Shown: in pieces, positions 51,801 through 59,510 of the stretch
Layout of the letters: the number at the start of each line of letters is the position of its first letter
How positions within the stretch are numbered: the first letter of the stretch is position 1
From: JAADJA01 sp963840975
GTDB lineage: Bacteria > Bacteroidota > Bacteroidia > Bacteroidales > JAADJA01
Assembly: GCA_963840975.1 (NCBI GenBank)
Contig: CAWJBC010000015.1
Span: forward strand, 124,001-188,000
DNA: 64,000 nucleotides
Reading direction: 5' to 3'
Made by a program: the position numbers and the translations under genes
Notes under the pieces: model-generated
What the model was told of the DNA's origin: nothing
Databases searched by the model: none
Seen by the model: the letters and a program-made list of their open reading frames with translations, nothing else

Positions 51801-53299
51801 GTTCCTGGTATTCTAAGAGCAGAGTGCGCCTCACCATTGACAGGAATGCTACCCATCCGTTCCCATCCGGCTAAAGTACCGGTTCCAACCATTTGAAATT
51901 CAAGGTTAGCAGTAAAACAATGCCCGGTTCCCCCAAGTGTTCCTCCTGGCATTTCACACTCGCCCGGAGGCAATGGCAATGAACACATAGCACATAAATC
52001 TCCGCAGCAAACGAAGTCCTTCAAGGTACCATTACATTCAATGGTTGTTCCTGGCGGTAGTCCATCCATAATCCGAAAAACATCTCCAGTATTGGTATAA
52101 TCACAGCCAATTGGCGGAAGTGTAGCTGTACCTGACCCATTGTCCGGCTGTTCGCATCCTGTGCCAGATCCCAAAACTTCATATATCATAATATAGGAAG
52201 CACTGTTAACCTGGTAATCATCCACATGAAGCTCGAAAGTATAAATTCCCGGGTCAAGACTAATTGAATAGTCTCCGGTTGGCCTGGTCTTAAATTCAAG
52301 ACTATCGTTGACCATAAGTTTTGATCTTAATGGAATGGTTGCATTTGGATAACTGTGCATATTTTCCCATTCAACATTAACGATTCCATCTGATTCTGTA
52401 ATAATGAAAGGACATTGAAAAATCTCCGGACTAACCGGATTACTGTGAACATAATGATAACCAATAAACTCAATAGTATCCGGAGAAGGAGCAAGGTAAA
52501 TAACTATATCAAGATAGAATATTCCTGATCCATGTGATGGATCAACATAAACTGAAATATCAAGTTCATCACCAATAATATTGACTTCATTTATCTCAAT
52601 TAAATCATCATCAAAACTTGTTATTTCAGGGATTGAGGTTGGAGGAACCGGAATTCCAAGGGGAAATGTAAGAGTTTGATTAATTGCTTTTAATATTGCA
52701 CTCCAATTATTCGCCTTTTTTTTAGGTGTATCCGCTTTTTCAGATAGACCCATAGCTGCCTTCAACTGCGTCTTATCGTGAACTGAAAGGTTCCCGTTAG
52801 AGCCATTTGATTCTTTGCGTCCTTTCATAACATCAGTTGGATTATCATCGGGATCTGTATCATCTAAACCGAGGCTATGACCGAACTCATGAGTGGCAAC
52901 CTCCTCAAGGCTCAATGGAGCAGTATTCGGAGCGATTATAATGGTTGCTGAGTGTATTTTTTTGGAAGGAGTCTCGTATATAATTTTTATATCTCCAGCA
53001 GCCTTCTGGTCAGCGGGTCCCTTTGTAACTACAATTTTGGCGTCATTTGCATTGTTGACCTCAACAAATTGTGGTTTACAACCGGCAGCATTCCATTTAT
53101 TCATTGCGTTCCTGATTTCTTGTTTTAAAGAATCCGGCCAACTACTATCAATGAAAACACCTACATTGGCAGGATTTCCTGCCCAGCCTTTATATTCCGG
53201 ATCAACATCTTTTCCTGGGCTGAATTTCTGACATCTAAGTTCATTTTGGCCAAAAAGGCACAAAATAACGACTAGTAATAATGCATAAATCTTTTTCAT
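45845..53299 (-). CDS. Giant secreted mosaic protein: metzincin, five GEVED modules, Asp-box repeats
   Basis: 2484 residues with a signal peptide. A metzincin-like domain (about 25-195) has HEFGHSLGLDD (first His 137), whose third zinc ligand would be Asp147 rather than His, and a nearby Met-turn (TDVMKG). GEVED modules follow at about 591-747, 760-919, 1365-1525, 1729-1890 and 2094-2255. Each starts like DWGDAPD or DFGDA, carries an acidic loop (ALGDDNDGNDDEDGV) and ends DGEVEDYE. Between modules 2 and 3 (about 934-1360) are six Asp boxes (SHDGGITW, STDGGMTW, SSDGGLTW). After modules 3 and 4 stands a repeated unassigned module (LPGLHAHD ... DIHWWGNYELD ... WRWQES). The C-terminus has a dockerin-like loop (GDFNLNGHVNNPDKND) and no T9SS domain that I recognise. 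Confidence 0.85.
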   Translation of the reverse strand: MKKIYALLLVVILCLFGQNELRCQKFSPGKDVDPEYKGWAGNPANVGVFIDSSWPDSLKQEIRNAMNKWNAAGCKPQFVEVNNANDAKIVVTKGPADQKAAGDIKIIYETPSKKIHSATIIIAPNTAPLSLEEVATHEFGHSLGLDDTDPDDNPTDVMKGRKESNGSNGNLSVHDKTQLKAAMGLSEKADTPKKKANNWSAILKAINQTLTFPLGIPVPPTSIPEITSFDDDLIEINEVNIIGDELDISVYVDPSHGSGIFYLDIVIYLAPSPDTIEFIGYHYVHSNPVSPEIFQCPFIITESDGIVNVEWENMHSYPNATIPLRSKLMVNDSLEFKTRPTGDYSISLDPGIYTFELHVDDYQVNSASYIMIYEVLGSGTGCEQPDNGSGTATLPPIGCDYTNTGDVFRIMDGLPPGTTIECNGTLKDFVCCGDLCAMCSLPLPPGECEMPGGTLGGTGHCFTANLEFQMVGTGTLAGWERMGSIPVNGEAHSALRIPGTPVQIFSTLFFTLNGQIIGDPDFDLLRITAGDSFGYPSPGQTTLTQLPGGNWQVDSFFDITYRIDFIGAPGGILAGLSGSTTSLVRIQTGGDGSFDWGDAPDAPYPALAVSNGATHMIVPGFCLGNLIDPEPDGQPDPNALGDDNDGNNDDDGVNFTSTITRGQPASFDVIASAPGFLNVWFDFDINGSWADAGEHMFQDAWLNPGLNSFALVVPQTSLPGTSFTRFRFSSMPGLSFSGTAPDGEVEDYEISILDMPILDYDWGDAPDLPYPTKANNNGANHMIVPGFCLGNSVDPEPDGQPDPNALGDDNDGNNDDDGVIFNFPLIPGQPSLVTVIASVPGMLNAWFDYNKNGSWADPGEHVFMDFMINPGPNPLPFVIPITTTSGNCFTRFRFSGMPGLQFFGPAPDGEVEDYMISIGSSIGDIPIDPDPLMTFVQNEISMAIVPSPTGGSPTALLAAYNDHPYSGGPGLGVSYSHDGGITWTPLQLPYPLNPLGIPFADAFDPTATADGSGNLYAAHISTDYDWTNGPESGFYIHKSTDGGMTWNPPVQIAYDGKPIGSPDPNYRLNDRCQIICDVNPLSPYYNHLYAVWIKDRGWNMPLPYGDIYFSGSSDGGLTWSPQIILNGPQSNMANMPIPAVAPNGTLYVVWIDYNVITGGLGTIYIDFSFDGGLTWQTSGTQVGLPINLPPLNLNGNTDVRAKGAAVVDVSPYNPMEVYIVYAEQIVGSPDEGDIFLIKSLDGGITWTNPLRVNDDLTFNDQVLPWMDVKPNGAIDIVWYDRRNDPADLFWDIYMATSLDGGNTFLQNQKVNSVSAPSPQTPSGIWFGEYLGVVVDNTHAYIGFTSSALDIKGDVFFAKKNNPSIEMDFGDAPDPTFKTLLVNDGARHILDGVTFLGAGVDPDPDGQPDPLALGDDNDGNDDEDGITFGQILTGGPAQITVTTSVAGYLQGWMDFNADGDWNDPGEQIFTDEYIHFGYTVCLNYMVPVNAIPGTTYTRFRFSTVQGLSYIGSAPNGEVEDYEVEIAENPDIKWIQEPCDQLPGLHAHDFVTPPYDYIILADDWLCKGGMVTDIHWWGNYELDAANQERRGAGINHFHVSIHADDPTGTCLPLNPEILGFDIPFSTMVEQNTGLINIEGGGIYLYEFILPQPFDQLAGNSYWIDICAYSNDPTNPAIWRWQESDRSTVPILCPSAEMTSTMPWQSIIWTSIQPSRYSDMAFVITSEEIIEEIDFGDANDPLYPTLLANDGARHILDGVTFLGASVDPEADGQPDPNALGDDNDGNDDEDGVTFDWPLEIGNPCKITVNASVSNALFSGWIDFNGNGNWGDAGEQIFADLPLSVGSNPLSFIVPNTTTLVGLTYARFRYSTQPGLSFTGLAPDGEVEDYEVEIIQIEDYKWIQYPDLTLPGLHAHDYNIVGAGVQGIILADDWTCNGGVVTDIHWWGNYELDVNSQEVRGAGINHFHLSIHAQNGAACLPLDPEVWGVNVPFSALTEMNTGMVNIENCPVYLYEYILDIPFNQIEGTNYWLDITAVNLDPNQPAHWRWQESLRSITPILCGAAEKVDPNIQPWTTISWPQNRFTDMAFIITSVEPPAMDFGDANDPSYPTLVLSDGARHILDGITFLGAGVDPEPDGQPDPNALGDDNDGNDDEDGVVISPFTPIWTPGGSVWLDITASANGYLNAWVDYNANGSWGDGSEQIFINQPLSPGINGIIISVPTNAIIGKTMARYRFSSVLGLSYTGLASDGEVEDYEITIEGDVDIYLKVLLEGPFVGPDMTVTLNTLGILPLSQPYNSDPSAVWYYTGGENVPSIPNADITDWVLVEFRDAPSAAQATRATMTGMQAAFVKKDGSVVGLDGMSPLKFNGIFQNNLYVVIWHRNHLGVLSATPLALTGINQYSYDFTTGAGQAYLNGHKNLGGGIYGMYGADGAPNQFIDQADKTTVWVPQAGSRGYKMGDFNLNGHVNNPDKNDIWVPNLGMGTKVP

Positions 53300-53519
53300 A
53301 ATATTTGGTTTTTAATGTAGTGTTATTTCAATAAGACTTTGTGACCCTTGAATAATTAAGATTGAATCCTCATTAAATTCAGCCAGCCAAAGTACAAAAA
53401 AAATTACTGAAAGTCAAGTTTTATGTTTGAATATCAATTACATTAACTTGATATAGATATATGTTTATACATATATAAAAATGAATTGTGGATGAATACA
53501 GAGGGGAAGAAGTAAGGAA

Positions 53520-55019
53520 TTATTTACCTTTAATTCTGTTGAGACCTGCCTTCGCTTTTTGGTTGATGCTGTTTTTGTATTCTTTATTGTCCATTGACTG
53601 CGCCAATTCATAATATTCAGCTGCCTTGATGAAATCTTCTTTTTTCTCATAAATGATTCCAAGCTGGAGTGCAGCATTGGCAGCAAAATAATAAGTTGAT
53701 TTTGATCCGTCCTCAACGGTTTTCAAGTAAAATGGAATAGCTGTCTCCGTTTTTCCCCATTCGTGATAAATCCTGCCGATTCGATATGAAAATTCGAGCG
53801 AGTCTTTTGAATTTTTTAAAAACCCTGTTGTTTTAGAACTGGTGATGGCTGCAAGGGCTTTTTCATAATAACCTCCATCAAATAAAAGGCGGGCTTTTAG
53901 GAGATAAACATTGGGAACTATATTGTTTGTGGCTTCTCGTTCAGCCTGGATGTCGGCATCAACTACCGAACTACCATATTGATTCACTTTGGTAATATAT
54001 TCATGATACTTATCCATATTTTCATTCACGAGATAATACCATGCAATTTTCTGATAGGAATCCTTAATATAATTAACCCCTTTAAAATTGATCACATATT
54101 TAAAAAGGTATTTGTAAGAATCGCTGTCAAGTCTGTTTAATTTGGCTATACCGGTAAGGTAATCCAGGAAATAGAAAGGGAAATATTCGTCACCCATCGG
54201 ACGCGATAATAACAGATCAATGGCTTTATCGTTCAATCCGTTATCAGAATAAATACGAGAAACTGAATAAATAGCCAATGGATTCTTAAGACCTGCGCTA
54301 TCGTTTTCAATCAGTTTTATATAGTCAAGCGCTTTTTGTCTGTTGGTAGTCAGATTGATCTGGATAAAGCTCAGATAAAACAAACACTCTGCTTTATAAT
54401 GGCTGTATTCTTTTTGAGTTACTGCAGCATTTAAGACTTTTAAAATTTCACCCACCCCCTGATCTATGGTACCTTCTACTCCTACTAATTTTTTGACCCA
54501 ATTATAATTATCCGGAACAGTCCCGATCAATGTGTGCATCATACCCAGGTTGATAAGATTAGGAAGAAACTCAGGAAATTGCTTATTGTTTTCGATCAGC
54601 AACCGATAAGCTTTGTTGATTTCAAGAGTCGCTGTAGTATATTCTTTAAACTTCACTCTCGCAACCGACCACTGAAGATTTACCTGTGCAAGGCAATAAC
54701 GAAAGTAAGGTGAGTTTTGATCCCCGGCTTTCAGCCTGTCAATTATGCCGTCCTTTAATTTGTCGTATTTATTGAAGTCTTTTTCTTCTTCAGCAATAAA
54801 TACAGTTAAAAAATAAATATAATTTTCGAGCAAATAGGGAATATTGTTATCAGGATGTGCAATTTTTTCCTGCTCAATGAGCTTTTTGCCAGCTTCAAAT
54901 TTTAAATTGATAATGTCGGAATAAGCTTTTACACAGTTCGGGTTAAAATCGTAAATATACTGTCCAAAGCTATTGCTAAAAAAAAGAAGTAGCGTAAATA
55001 AGATAAATGTCCTGAACAT
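53520..55019 (-). CDS. Secreted TPR-like protein, function unknown
   Basis: 499 residues with a signal peptide (MFRTFILFTLLLFFSNSFGQ). The rest is helical, with TPR-like helix pairs throughout and clear ones near the end ('ANAALQLGIIYEKKEDFIKA', then AEYYELAQ). It contains no catalytic motif that I recognise. It is the probable end of a minus-strand group with the zinc-ribbon and Nif3-like genes, but a terminator separates it from them. Periplasmic protein-protein scaffolding is the usual role of such proteins and is an inference here. The remaining 220 bp up to the giant gene are AT-rich and hold nothing I can name. Confidence 0.72.
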   Translation of the reverse strand: MFRTFILFTLLLFFSNSFGQYIYDFNPNCVKAYSDIINLKFEAGKKLIEQEKIAHPDNNIPYLLENYIYFLTVFIAEEEKDFNKYDKLKDGIIDRLKAGDQNSPYFRYCLAQVNLQWSVARVKFKEYTTATLEINKAYRLLIENNKQFPEFLPNLINLGMMHTLIGTVPDNYNWVKKLVGVEGTIDQGVGEILKVLNAAVTQKEYSHYKAECLFYLSFIQINLTTNRQKALDYIKLIENDSAGLKNPLAIYSVSRIYSDNGLNDKAIDLLLSRPMGDEYFPFYFLDYLTGIAKLNRLDSDSYKYLFKYVINFKGVNYIKDSYQKIAWYYLVNENMDKYHEYITKVNQYGSSVVDADIQAEREATNNIVPNVYLLKARLLFDGGYYEKALAAITSSKTTGFLKNSKDSLEFSYRIGRIYHEWGKTETAIPFYLKTVEDGSKSTYYFAANAALQLGIIYEKKEDFIKAAEYYELAQSMDNKEYKNSINQKAKAGLNRIKGK

Positions 55020-55044
55020 TTTTTTAAATCAATATTGTAAAAAT

Positions 55045-55077
55045 AAAAAAAGAGGGGAAATCAAATTTAACCCCTCT
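55045..55077 (-). terminator. Rho-independent terminator of the zinc-ribbon gene
   Basis: On the minus strand GAGGGG-type arms (complement of 55072-55077 with 55052-55057) pair, extended by an imperfect AAAT/ATTT part, and a T-rich run follows (complement of 55045-55051). It lies 22 bp past the stop. Confidence 0.68.
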
Positions 55078-55098
55078 CTATTACGTAGATTTTTATGA

Positions 55099-55935
55099 TT
55101 AGTTTTCTTTTTTGACAATATTTGAGATTTCTTCATCTACTATGATTCGTCCGCAATACTCACAAACGATAATTTTCTTGTGCATTCGGATGTCGAGTTG
55201 TGATTGGGGAGGAATTTTATTAAAGCATCCACCGCAGGCATCTCTTTCGATATGCACGACAGCTAATCCATTTCTCGCATTTTTACGTATTCGCTGATAG
55301 GCATTTAACAATCGGTCCTCAATGTACTTTTGGTTTTCGATTGATTTTTTCATCAGCGCATCTTCATCCTTTTGTGTGTCAGCAACAATGTCGCTCAATT
55401 CTGTTTTTTTGGCTTCAAGATCACTTTTCCTTTCATTTAATACCTCTTTCGACTTACTGATCTCTTCTTTGATAGTATCCAGCTTAAACGTAAATTCCTT
55501 AATTCTCTTTTCGCTCAATTGAATTTCAAGGGTCTGGAATTCAATTTCTTTTGAAAGCGAATCGTATTCCCTGTTATTACGAACATCATTTTGTTGCTGC
55601 TCGTACTTTTTAATCATGGCTTCACTTTCCTTAATCGCACTCTTTTTTTCAGTAATTTGTTTTTTCATCGAATCCGTTTCTTCCTGGTAATTGCTGATCC
55701 TGGTTTCCAGTCCAGCAATTTCATCCTCCAGATCCTGCACTTCGAGAGGAAGCTCTCCGCGTACAATCCTTATCCGGTCAACCTGGGAATCTATCTGTTG
55801 AAGCGAATAAAGTGCAATCAACTTCTGTTCGATGGTAACTTCATCTTCTGTTTTATCAGGTGCTGCAACAACCGGTTTAACTTTTTCCTTAGCAATGGGT
55901 TTTTTTACAACTTCTTCCTTCGTTTTTTTTGCCAT
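55099..55935 (-). CDS. Coiled-coil protein with C4 zinc ribbon (CT398-like)
   Basis: 278 residues. A lysine-rich, disordered start (about 1-35) is followed by a long antiparallel coiled coil (about 40-215; 'EDEIAGLETRISNYQEETDS', 'KEEISKSKEVLNERKSDLEA') and a C-terminal zinc ribbon with two CxxC pairs (ACGGC and CEYCG). This is the layout of the CT398/YbgI-linked 'C4-type zinc ribbon' family, whose role is poorly known. It lies 11 bp downstream of a Nif3-like gene, a pairing found in many bacteria, so the two probably act together. Confidence 0.85.
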   Translation of the reverse strand: MAKKTKEEVVKKPIAKEKVKPVVAAPDKTEDEVTIEQKLIALYSLQQIDSQVDRIRIVRGELPLEVQDLEDEIAGLETRISNYQEETDSMKKQITEKKSAIKESEAMIKKYEQQQNDVRNNREYDSLSKEIEFQTLEIQLSEKRIKEFTFKLDTIKEEISKSKEVLNERKSDLEAKKTELSDIVADTQKDEDALMKKSIENQKYIEDRLLNAYQRIRKNARNGLAVVHIERDACGGCFNKIPPQSQLDIRMHKKIIVCEYCGRIIVDEEISNIVKKEN

Positions 55936-55946
55936 AATTAATTGTC

Positions 55947-57053
55947 TTATAGATAATTAACTGAGTTTGTGTTTATTTTTGAAATAAGGACTGCAAAAGT
56001 AGGAAATTTATTTTTTAAAATACTATAAATTAATTCTTTTGCGAATTGTTCACTTTCGTAATGCCCCACGTCGGCAATTATCATTTTATTCTCTACTTCA
56101 AAAAAATCATGGTACTTTACATCTCCTGTGATAAAAATGTCAGCGCCGGCTTTTATTGCATCCTTAATCAAAAAACTTCCGGAACCACCGCAAACGGCTA
56201 CTTTTTTAATTTTTTTACCAATAAAACTGGAGTGTCGTACGACACCCGCTTGGGTGATTTTTTTAAGAAAATTCAAAAATTCCTTTTCGTTCATTCCGGC
56301 TTCCAGTTCACCAATCATTCCTGCACCAATGCGGCTAAATTTGTTTTCAAGTTTATATATATCATACGCAACTTCCTCGTAAGGATGCACAGTAAAAAGA
56401 GCTTTCAGCACTGCTTCCTCCAAATAAACCGGATAAATGGTTTCGATCCGGATTTCATTTTCATAATGCAATTTTCCTTTTTCACCTGCATAAGGATTTG
56501 TATCATCCGATCCGCGAAAAGAACCTGTTCCGGGTGCATTAAAGCTACAACTATCATAATTACCGATATTGCCGGCTCCGGCATCGAACAAGGCCTTTCT
56601 GATATTCTCAGCATGATCGGCCGGGCAGAAAGTGATCAGTTTTCTCAATAATTCGTTTTTGGGAACAAGAATTCTTGTGAATTTTAATCCCAGTTTTTCG
56701 CAAAGGATAGCATTTACACCATTATCCACATTGTCTAAATTGGTATGGATGGCATAAATGCCAATGTCATTTTTAATGGCAGTATTAACGATTCTTTCAG
56801 TTGTACTTTTTCCTGTAATGCTTTTTAATCCACTGAAAATAACTGGATGATGCGATATGATGAGGTTGCATTTTTGTTGGATGGCTTCCTGCATAATTTC
56901 TTCAGTAACATCCAATGTAATCAAAGCGCCGGATGCCTCCAACTCGCCGTTACCAATCAGTAATCCTGAATTGTCATAAGATTCCTGGAGATAAGGAGGC
57001 GCAATATCTTCGAGCGGCTTTATAATTTCTTGAATTTTCATCGTTCTTTTCAT
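55947..57053 (-). CDS. Nif3-like dinuclear metal centre protein (YqfO/YbgI family)
   Basis: 368 residues, the long form with a PII-like insertion in the middle (about 135-240). The metal-binding ends are conserved: 'ESYDNSGLLIG', 'NLIISHHPVIFSGL', 'IYAIHTNLDNVDNGVNAIL', and late 'FITGDVKYHDFFEVE' with 'IADVGHYESEQFAKEL'. The family forms hexameric rings with a dinuclear metal site; it is often labelled GTP cyclohydrolase I type 2, but this activity is doubtful for most members. Two in-frame ATGs (57053 and 57041) are equally plausible. It is co-transcribed with the zinc-ribbon gene and divergent from lpxK. Confidence 0.9.
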   Translation of the reverse strand: MKRTMKIQEIIKPLEDIAPPYLQESYDNSGLLIGNGELEASGALITLDVTEEIMQEAIQQKCNLIISHHPVIFSGLKSITGKSTTERIVNTAIKNDIGIYAIHTNLDNVDNGVNAILCEKLGLKFTRILVPKNELLRKLITFCPADHAENIRKALFDAGAGNIGNYDSCSFNAPGTGSFRGSDDTNPYAGEKGKLHYENEIRIETIYPVYLEEAVLKALFTVHPYEEVAYDIYKLENKFSRIGAGMIGELEAGMNEKEFLNFLKKITQAGVVRHSSFIGKKIKKVAVCGGSGSFLIKDAIKAGADIFITGDVKYHDFFEVENKMIIADVGHYESEQFAKELIYSILKNKFPTFAVLISKINTNSVNYL

Positions 57054-57125
57054 ATTCTTTTCAAAATTAATCTAAAGTTCAATGATTTCTGCTATTACTT
57101 TGAAAACTATTTGTATTTTTAACCG

Positions 57126-58214
57126 GTGAATCTTATTCGCTTAATATTATTTCCCTTCAGCATTATCTATGGAATTATTACATGGATAAGGAATAAATTT
57201 TTTGATTGGGGAATTTTACCTTCAAAATTATTTGATATTCCTGTAATTTCGGTTGGCAATCTCTCCATGGGCGGCACTGGAAAAACCCCGCACATTGAAT
57301 ACCTTATCAGGCTGCTTGGCAACGAATATAAAGTTGCCGTCTTAAGCCGGGGCTATAAAAGGAAATCTAAAGGATTTGCAGTTGCGGAAAAGGGTTGTGG
57401 CCCGGAAGAAATAGGAGATGAACCTTTTCAAATCTTTACAAAGTTTAAAAATGTCATCGTTGCTGTGGATGAAAAGAGGAAAAGGGGTATTTCAAAATTG
57501 TTAAAACTGCCCACTCCACCTGATATTGTATTGCTGGACGATGCCTTTCAACACAGGTATGTAAAACCCGGACATTCTGTATTATTGACAGATTATCATA
57601 AAATATTTACCCACGATTATGTGCTTCCTTCAGGTTCATTGCGGGAGTTTCGGGGAGGGGCAACAAGAGCCGATATCATTATAGTTACCAAGACGTCCAA
57701 AGTTCTTTCACCCATTACATGCCAAAGCATCAAAGAGGAAATCAAGCCCGATGCTCACCAAAAACTTTTATATTCCTACATTGATTATGGTCCTTTGCTG
57801 CCGGTTGAAGGAATTGATTTTGTTCAGGATGATAGAAAAAAGTACAACACCATCATGATCGTGGCGGGTATTGCAAACACTTATCCTCTTGAGTTTCATT
57901 TAAAAAACTTCTGTGAAGAAATTGAATTATTGAAATTCCCTGACCATCATGCTTACAATCAGAAGGACATTGTTAAAATAATGGAAAGGTACGACGCAAT
58001 TCTTTCTCATAATAAAATAATTGTGACCACCGAAAAGGATTTAATGCGAATTTCGCGTCCTGAATTTTTAAAAAGTTTACAGCATTTTCCGGTTTATTAT
58101 GTTCAGATTGAAATTGTTTTTCATAAAGCGGATAAGCCGATATTTGATAAATCCATTTTAGATTATGTTAGAGCAAATAAAAGAGACAGTTCAATACATC
58201 AACAGCCGCGTTGA
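57126..58214 (+). CDS. lpxK: Tetraacyldisaccharide 4'-kinase
   Basis: 362 residues, starting at a GTG (no ATG fits). An N-terminal membrane anchor ('ILFPFSIIYGIITWIRNKFF') is followed by the Walker A motif 'ISVGNLSMGGTGKTPHIEYL' and the LpxK signature 'VLLDDAFQHRYVKPGHSVLL'. It phosphorylates the lipid A disaccharide precursor at the 4' position on the inner membrane. Its last 50 bp overlap the start of the purine nucleoside phosphorylase gene in another frame; the overlapped end (DKSILDYVRANKRDSS) still looks like genuine LpxK, so both frames are probably used. Confidence 0.93.
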   Translation: MNLIRLILFPFSIIYGIITWIRNKFFDWGILPSKLFDIPVISVGNLSMGGTGKTPHIEYLIRLLGNEYKVAVLSRGYKRKSKGFAVAEKGCGPEEIGDEPFQIFTKFKNVIVAVDEKRKRGISKLLKLPTPPDIVLLDDAFQHRYVKPGHSVLLTDYHKIFTHDYVLPSGSLREFRGGATRADIIIVTKTSKVLSPITCQSIKEEIKPDAHQKLLYSYIDYGPLLPVEGIDFVQDDRKKYNTIMIVAGIANTYPLEFHLKNFCEEIELLKFPDHHAYNQKDIVKIMERYDAILSHNKIIVTTEKDLMRISRPEFLKSLQHFPVYYVQIEIVFHKADKPIFDKSILDYVRANKRDSSIHQQPR

Positions 58215-58983
58215 TATGGTACCAGAATTTGGTATTGTCCTCGGTACCGGATTAGGGGGATTGGTAAATGAAATAGAAGCACTTGGAACCATTTCGTATA
58301 AAGATATACCCAATTTCCCGGTTTCCACTGTGAAGGGTCATGAAGGCAAGCTGATTTTCGGCAAACTGGGTGGGAAAAATGTAGTCGCCATGCAGGGAAG
58401 ATTCCACTATTACGAGGGTTACACAATGACGGAAATAACCTTCCCTATTCGTGTAATGAAATTTTTGGGAATAAAATTGTTGATCCTTTCAAATGCGGCA
58501 GGCGGAGTAAATCCTGATTATGAGATTGGTGATCTCATGGTCATTAAGGATCACATCAATCTAATGGGAACTAATCCTTTAATCGGGAAAAACGATACGG
58601 GTTTGGGTCCCCGTTTCCCTGACATGAGTGATGCCTATGATAAAAAGATCATCCGCCATGCTACCAAAATTGCCCGTGTTCATAATATTCATTTCCAGGT
58701 AGGAGTTTATGCTGCTGTTACCGGTCCTACTTTTGAAACCCCTGCCGAATACAAATACATCAGGGTTCTGGGTGCTGATGCGGTAGGGATGTCTACTATT
58801 CCTGAAACGATAGTTGCACGCCACATGGATTTGCCGGTGTTTGCCGTTTCTGTTATTTCTGACCTGGGAGTGGAAGGGAAAATCGTTGAAATTTCACACG
58901 ACGATGTGATTGATGCTGCCAGCCTGGTTGAACCCAAAATGACGCTTGTGATCAAGGAGATGATTGAAAATATGGAATTTTGA
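58165..58983 (+). CDS. punA: Purine nucleoside phosphorylase (trimeric type)
   Basis: 272 residues. Motifs of the trimeric PNP/MTAP superfamily: 'GIVLGTGLGGLVNEIE', phosphate-binding 'VKGHEGKLIFG', 'AMQGRFHYYEGYTMTEITFP', 'LILSNAAGGVNPDYEIGDLM', 'GPTFETPAEYKYIRVLGADA' and 'GMSTIPETIVARHM'. After 'VFAVSVISD' an Asp stands where mammalian PNP has the base-contacting Asn, so purine specificity may be broader. It cleaves purine nucleosides with phosphate in salvage. The ATG at 58165 gives a good N-terminus but lies inside lpxK (50-bp overlap), implying translational coupling. Confidence 0.92.
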   Translation: MLEQIKETVQYINSRVDMVPEFGIVLGTGLGGLVNEIEALGTISYKDIPNFPVSTVKGHEGKLIFGKLGGKNVVAMQGRFHYYEGYTMTEITFPIRVMKFLGIKLLILSNAAGGVNPDYEIGDLMVIKDHINLMGTNPLIGKNDTGLGPRFPDMSDAYDKKIIRHATKIARVHNIHFQVGVYAAVTGPTFETPAEYKYIRVLGADAVGMSTIPETIVARHMDLPVFAVSVISDLGVEGKIVEISHDDVIDAASLVEPKMTLVIKEMIENMEF

Positions 58984-59035
58984 GAAATTTGGCAGTTTTG
59001 GAAGATATTGAAGTTGAGCATTAGAAACCGTAGCT

Positions 59036-59500
59036 TTATTCTTCAAAAACTTTTTCGGCAAACTCCTCAGCCCAGTTAATAATCACTTTTCTATCCGCCT
59101 CAGAGAGTCTGGCTTCTCCATGCATCAGGGTGTAAATCGGCATTGGCATATTTTCTGCCCCAACTTCTTCGCTTATTTCGTCCAGAACTTTTAGTTTTTC
59201 TTTTTTGGTAAATTCACCCCAATAGCTGAAATCGAGATGTTCCCTGCCCTCTTTAATATCTCTTGAAACCAACCATGAAACAGGGGCGACATTTGAATAC
59301 CAGGGAAACTTCACATTTTGTGAGTGACAATCGTAACATGCTGTTTTCAATAAGATTATTACATCCTCAGGAACCTCCGCTACTTCGAATAAATTCATAT
59401 CCGGTAAAGGTTGATTGGAAGGTTTGCCATAAGGAATGAACTGAATTATTAAAAATATTGCTGCCAATACAAGCAGCAATATTTTAATTCCTTTTTTCAT
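59036..59500 (-). CDS. Haem-binding domain protein with CXXCH (small cytochrome-like)
   Basis: 154 residues with an N-terminal membrane anchor. A single haem site, CYDCHS, is followed by 'VKFPWYSNVAPVSWLVSRDI' and a late 'NMPMPIYTLMHGEARLSEAD' that may give the Met ligand; this is the Bacteroidota 'haem-binding domain' family. It should sit on the periplasmic face and may carry electrons or sense redox state. It lies 10 bp downstream of a second, shorter haem protein on the same strand, clearly an operon. No oxidase gene is adjacent. Confidence 0.85.
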   Translation of the reverse strand: MKKGIKILLLVLAAIFLIIQFIPYGKPSNQPLPDMNLFEVAEVPEDVIILLKTACYDCHSQNVKFPWYSNVAPVSWLVSRDIKEGREHLDFSYWGEFTKKEKLKVLDEISEEVGAENMPMPIYTLMHGEARLSEADRKVIINWAEEFAEKVFEE

Positions 59501-59510
59501 AAAACAAAGA

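Noticed and set aside
53465..53716. Short minus-strand open frame overlapping the end of the TPR gene
   Set aside because: It is in another frame of the TPR gene, has no start context and no conserved features.
56046..56651. A 201-codon plus-strand open frame opposite the Nif3-like gene
   Set aside because: Phe-rich antisense translation without motifs; the minus-strand gene is intact and conserved.
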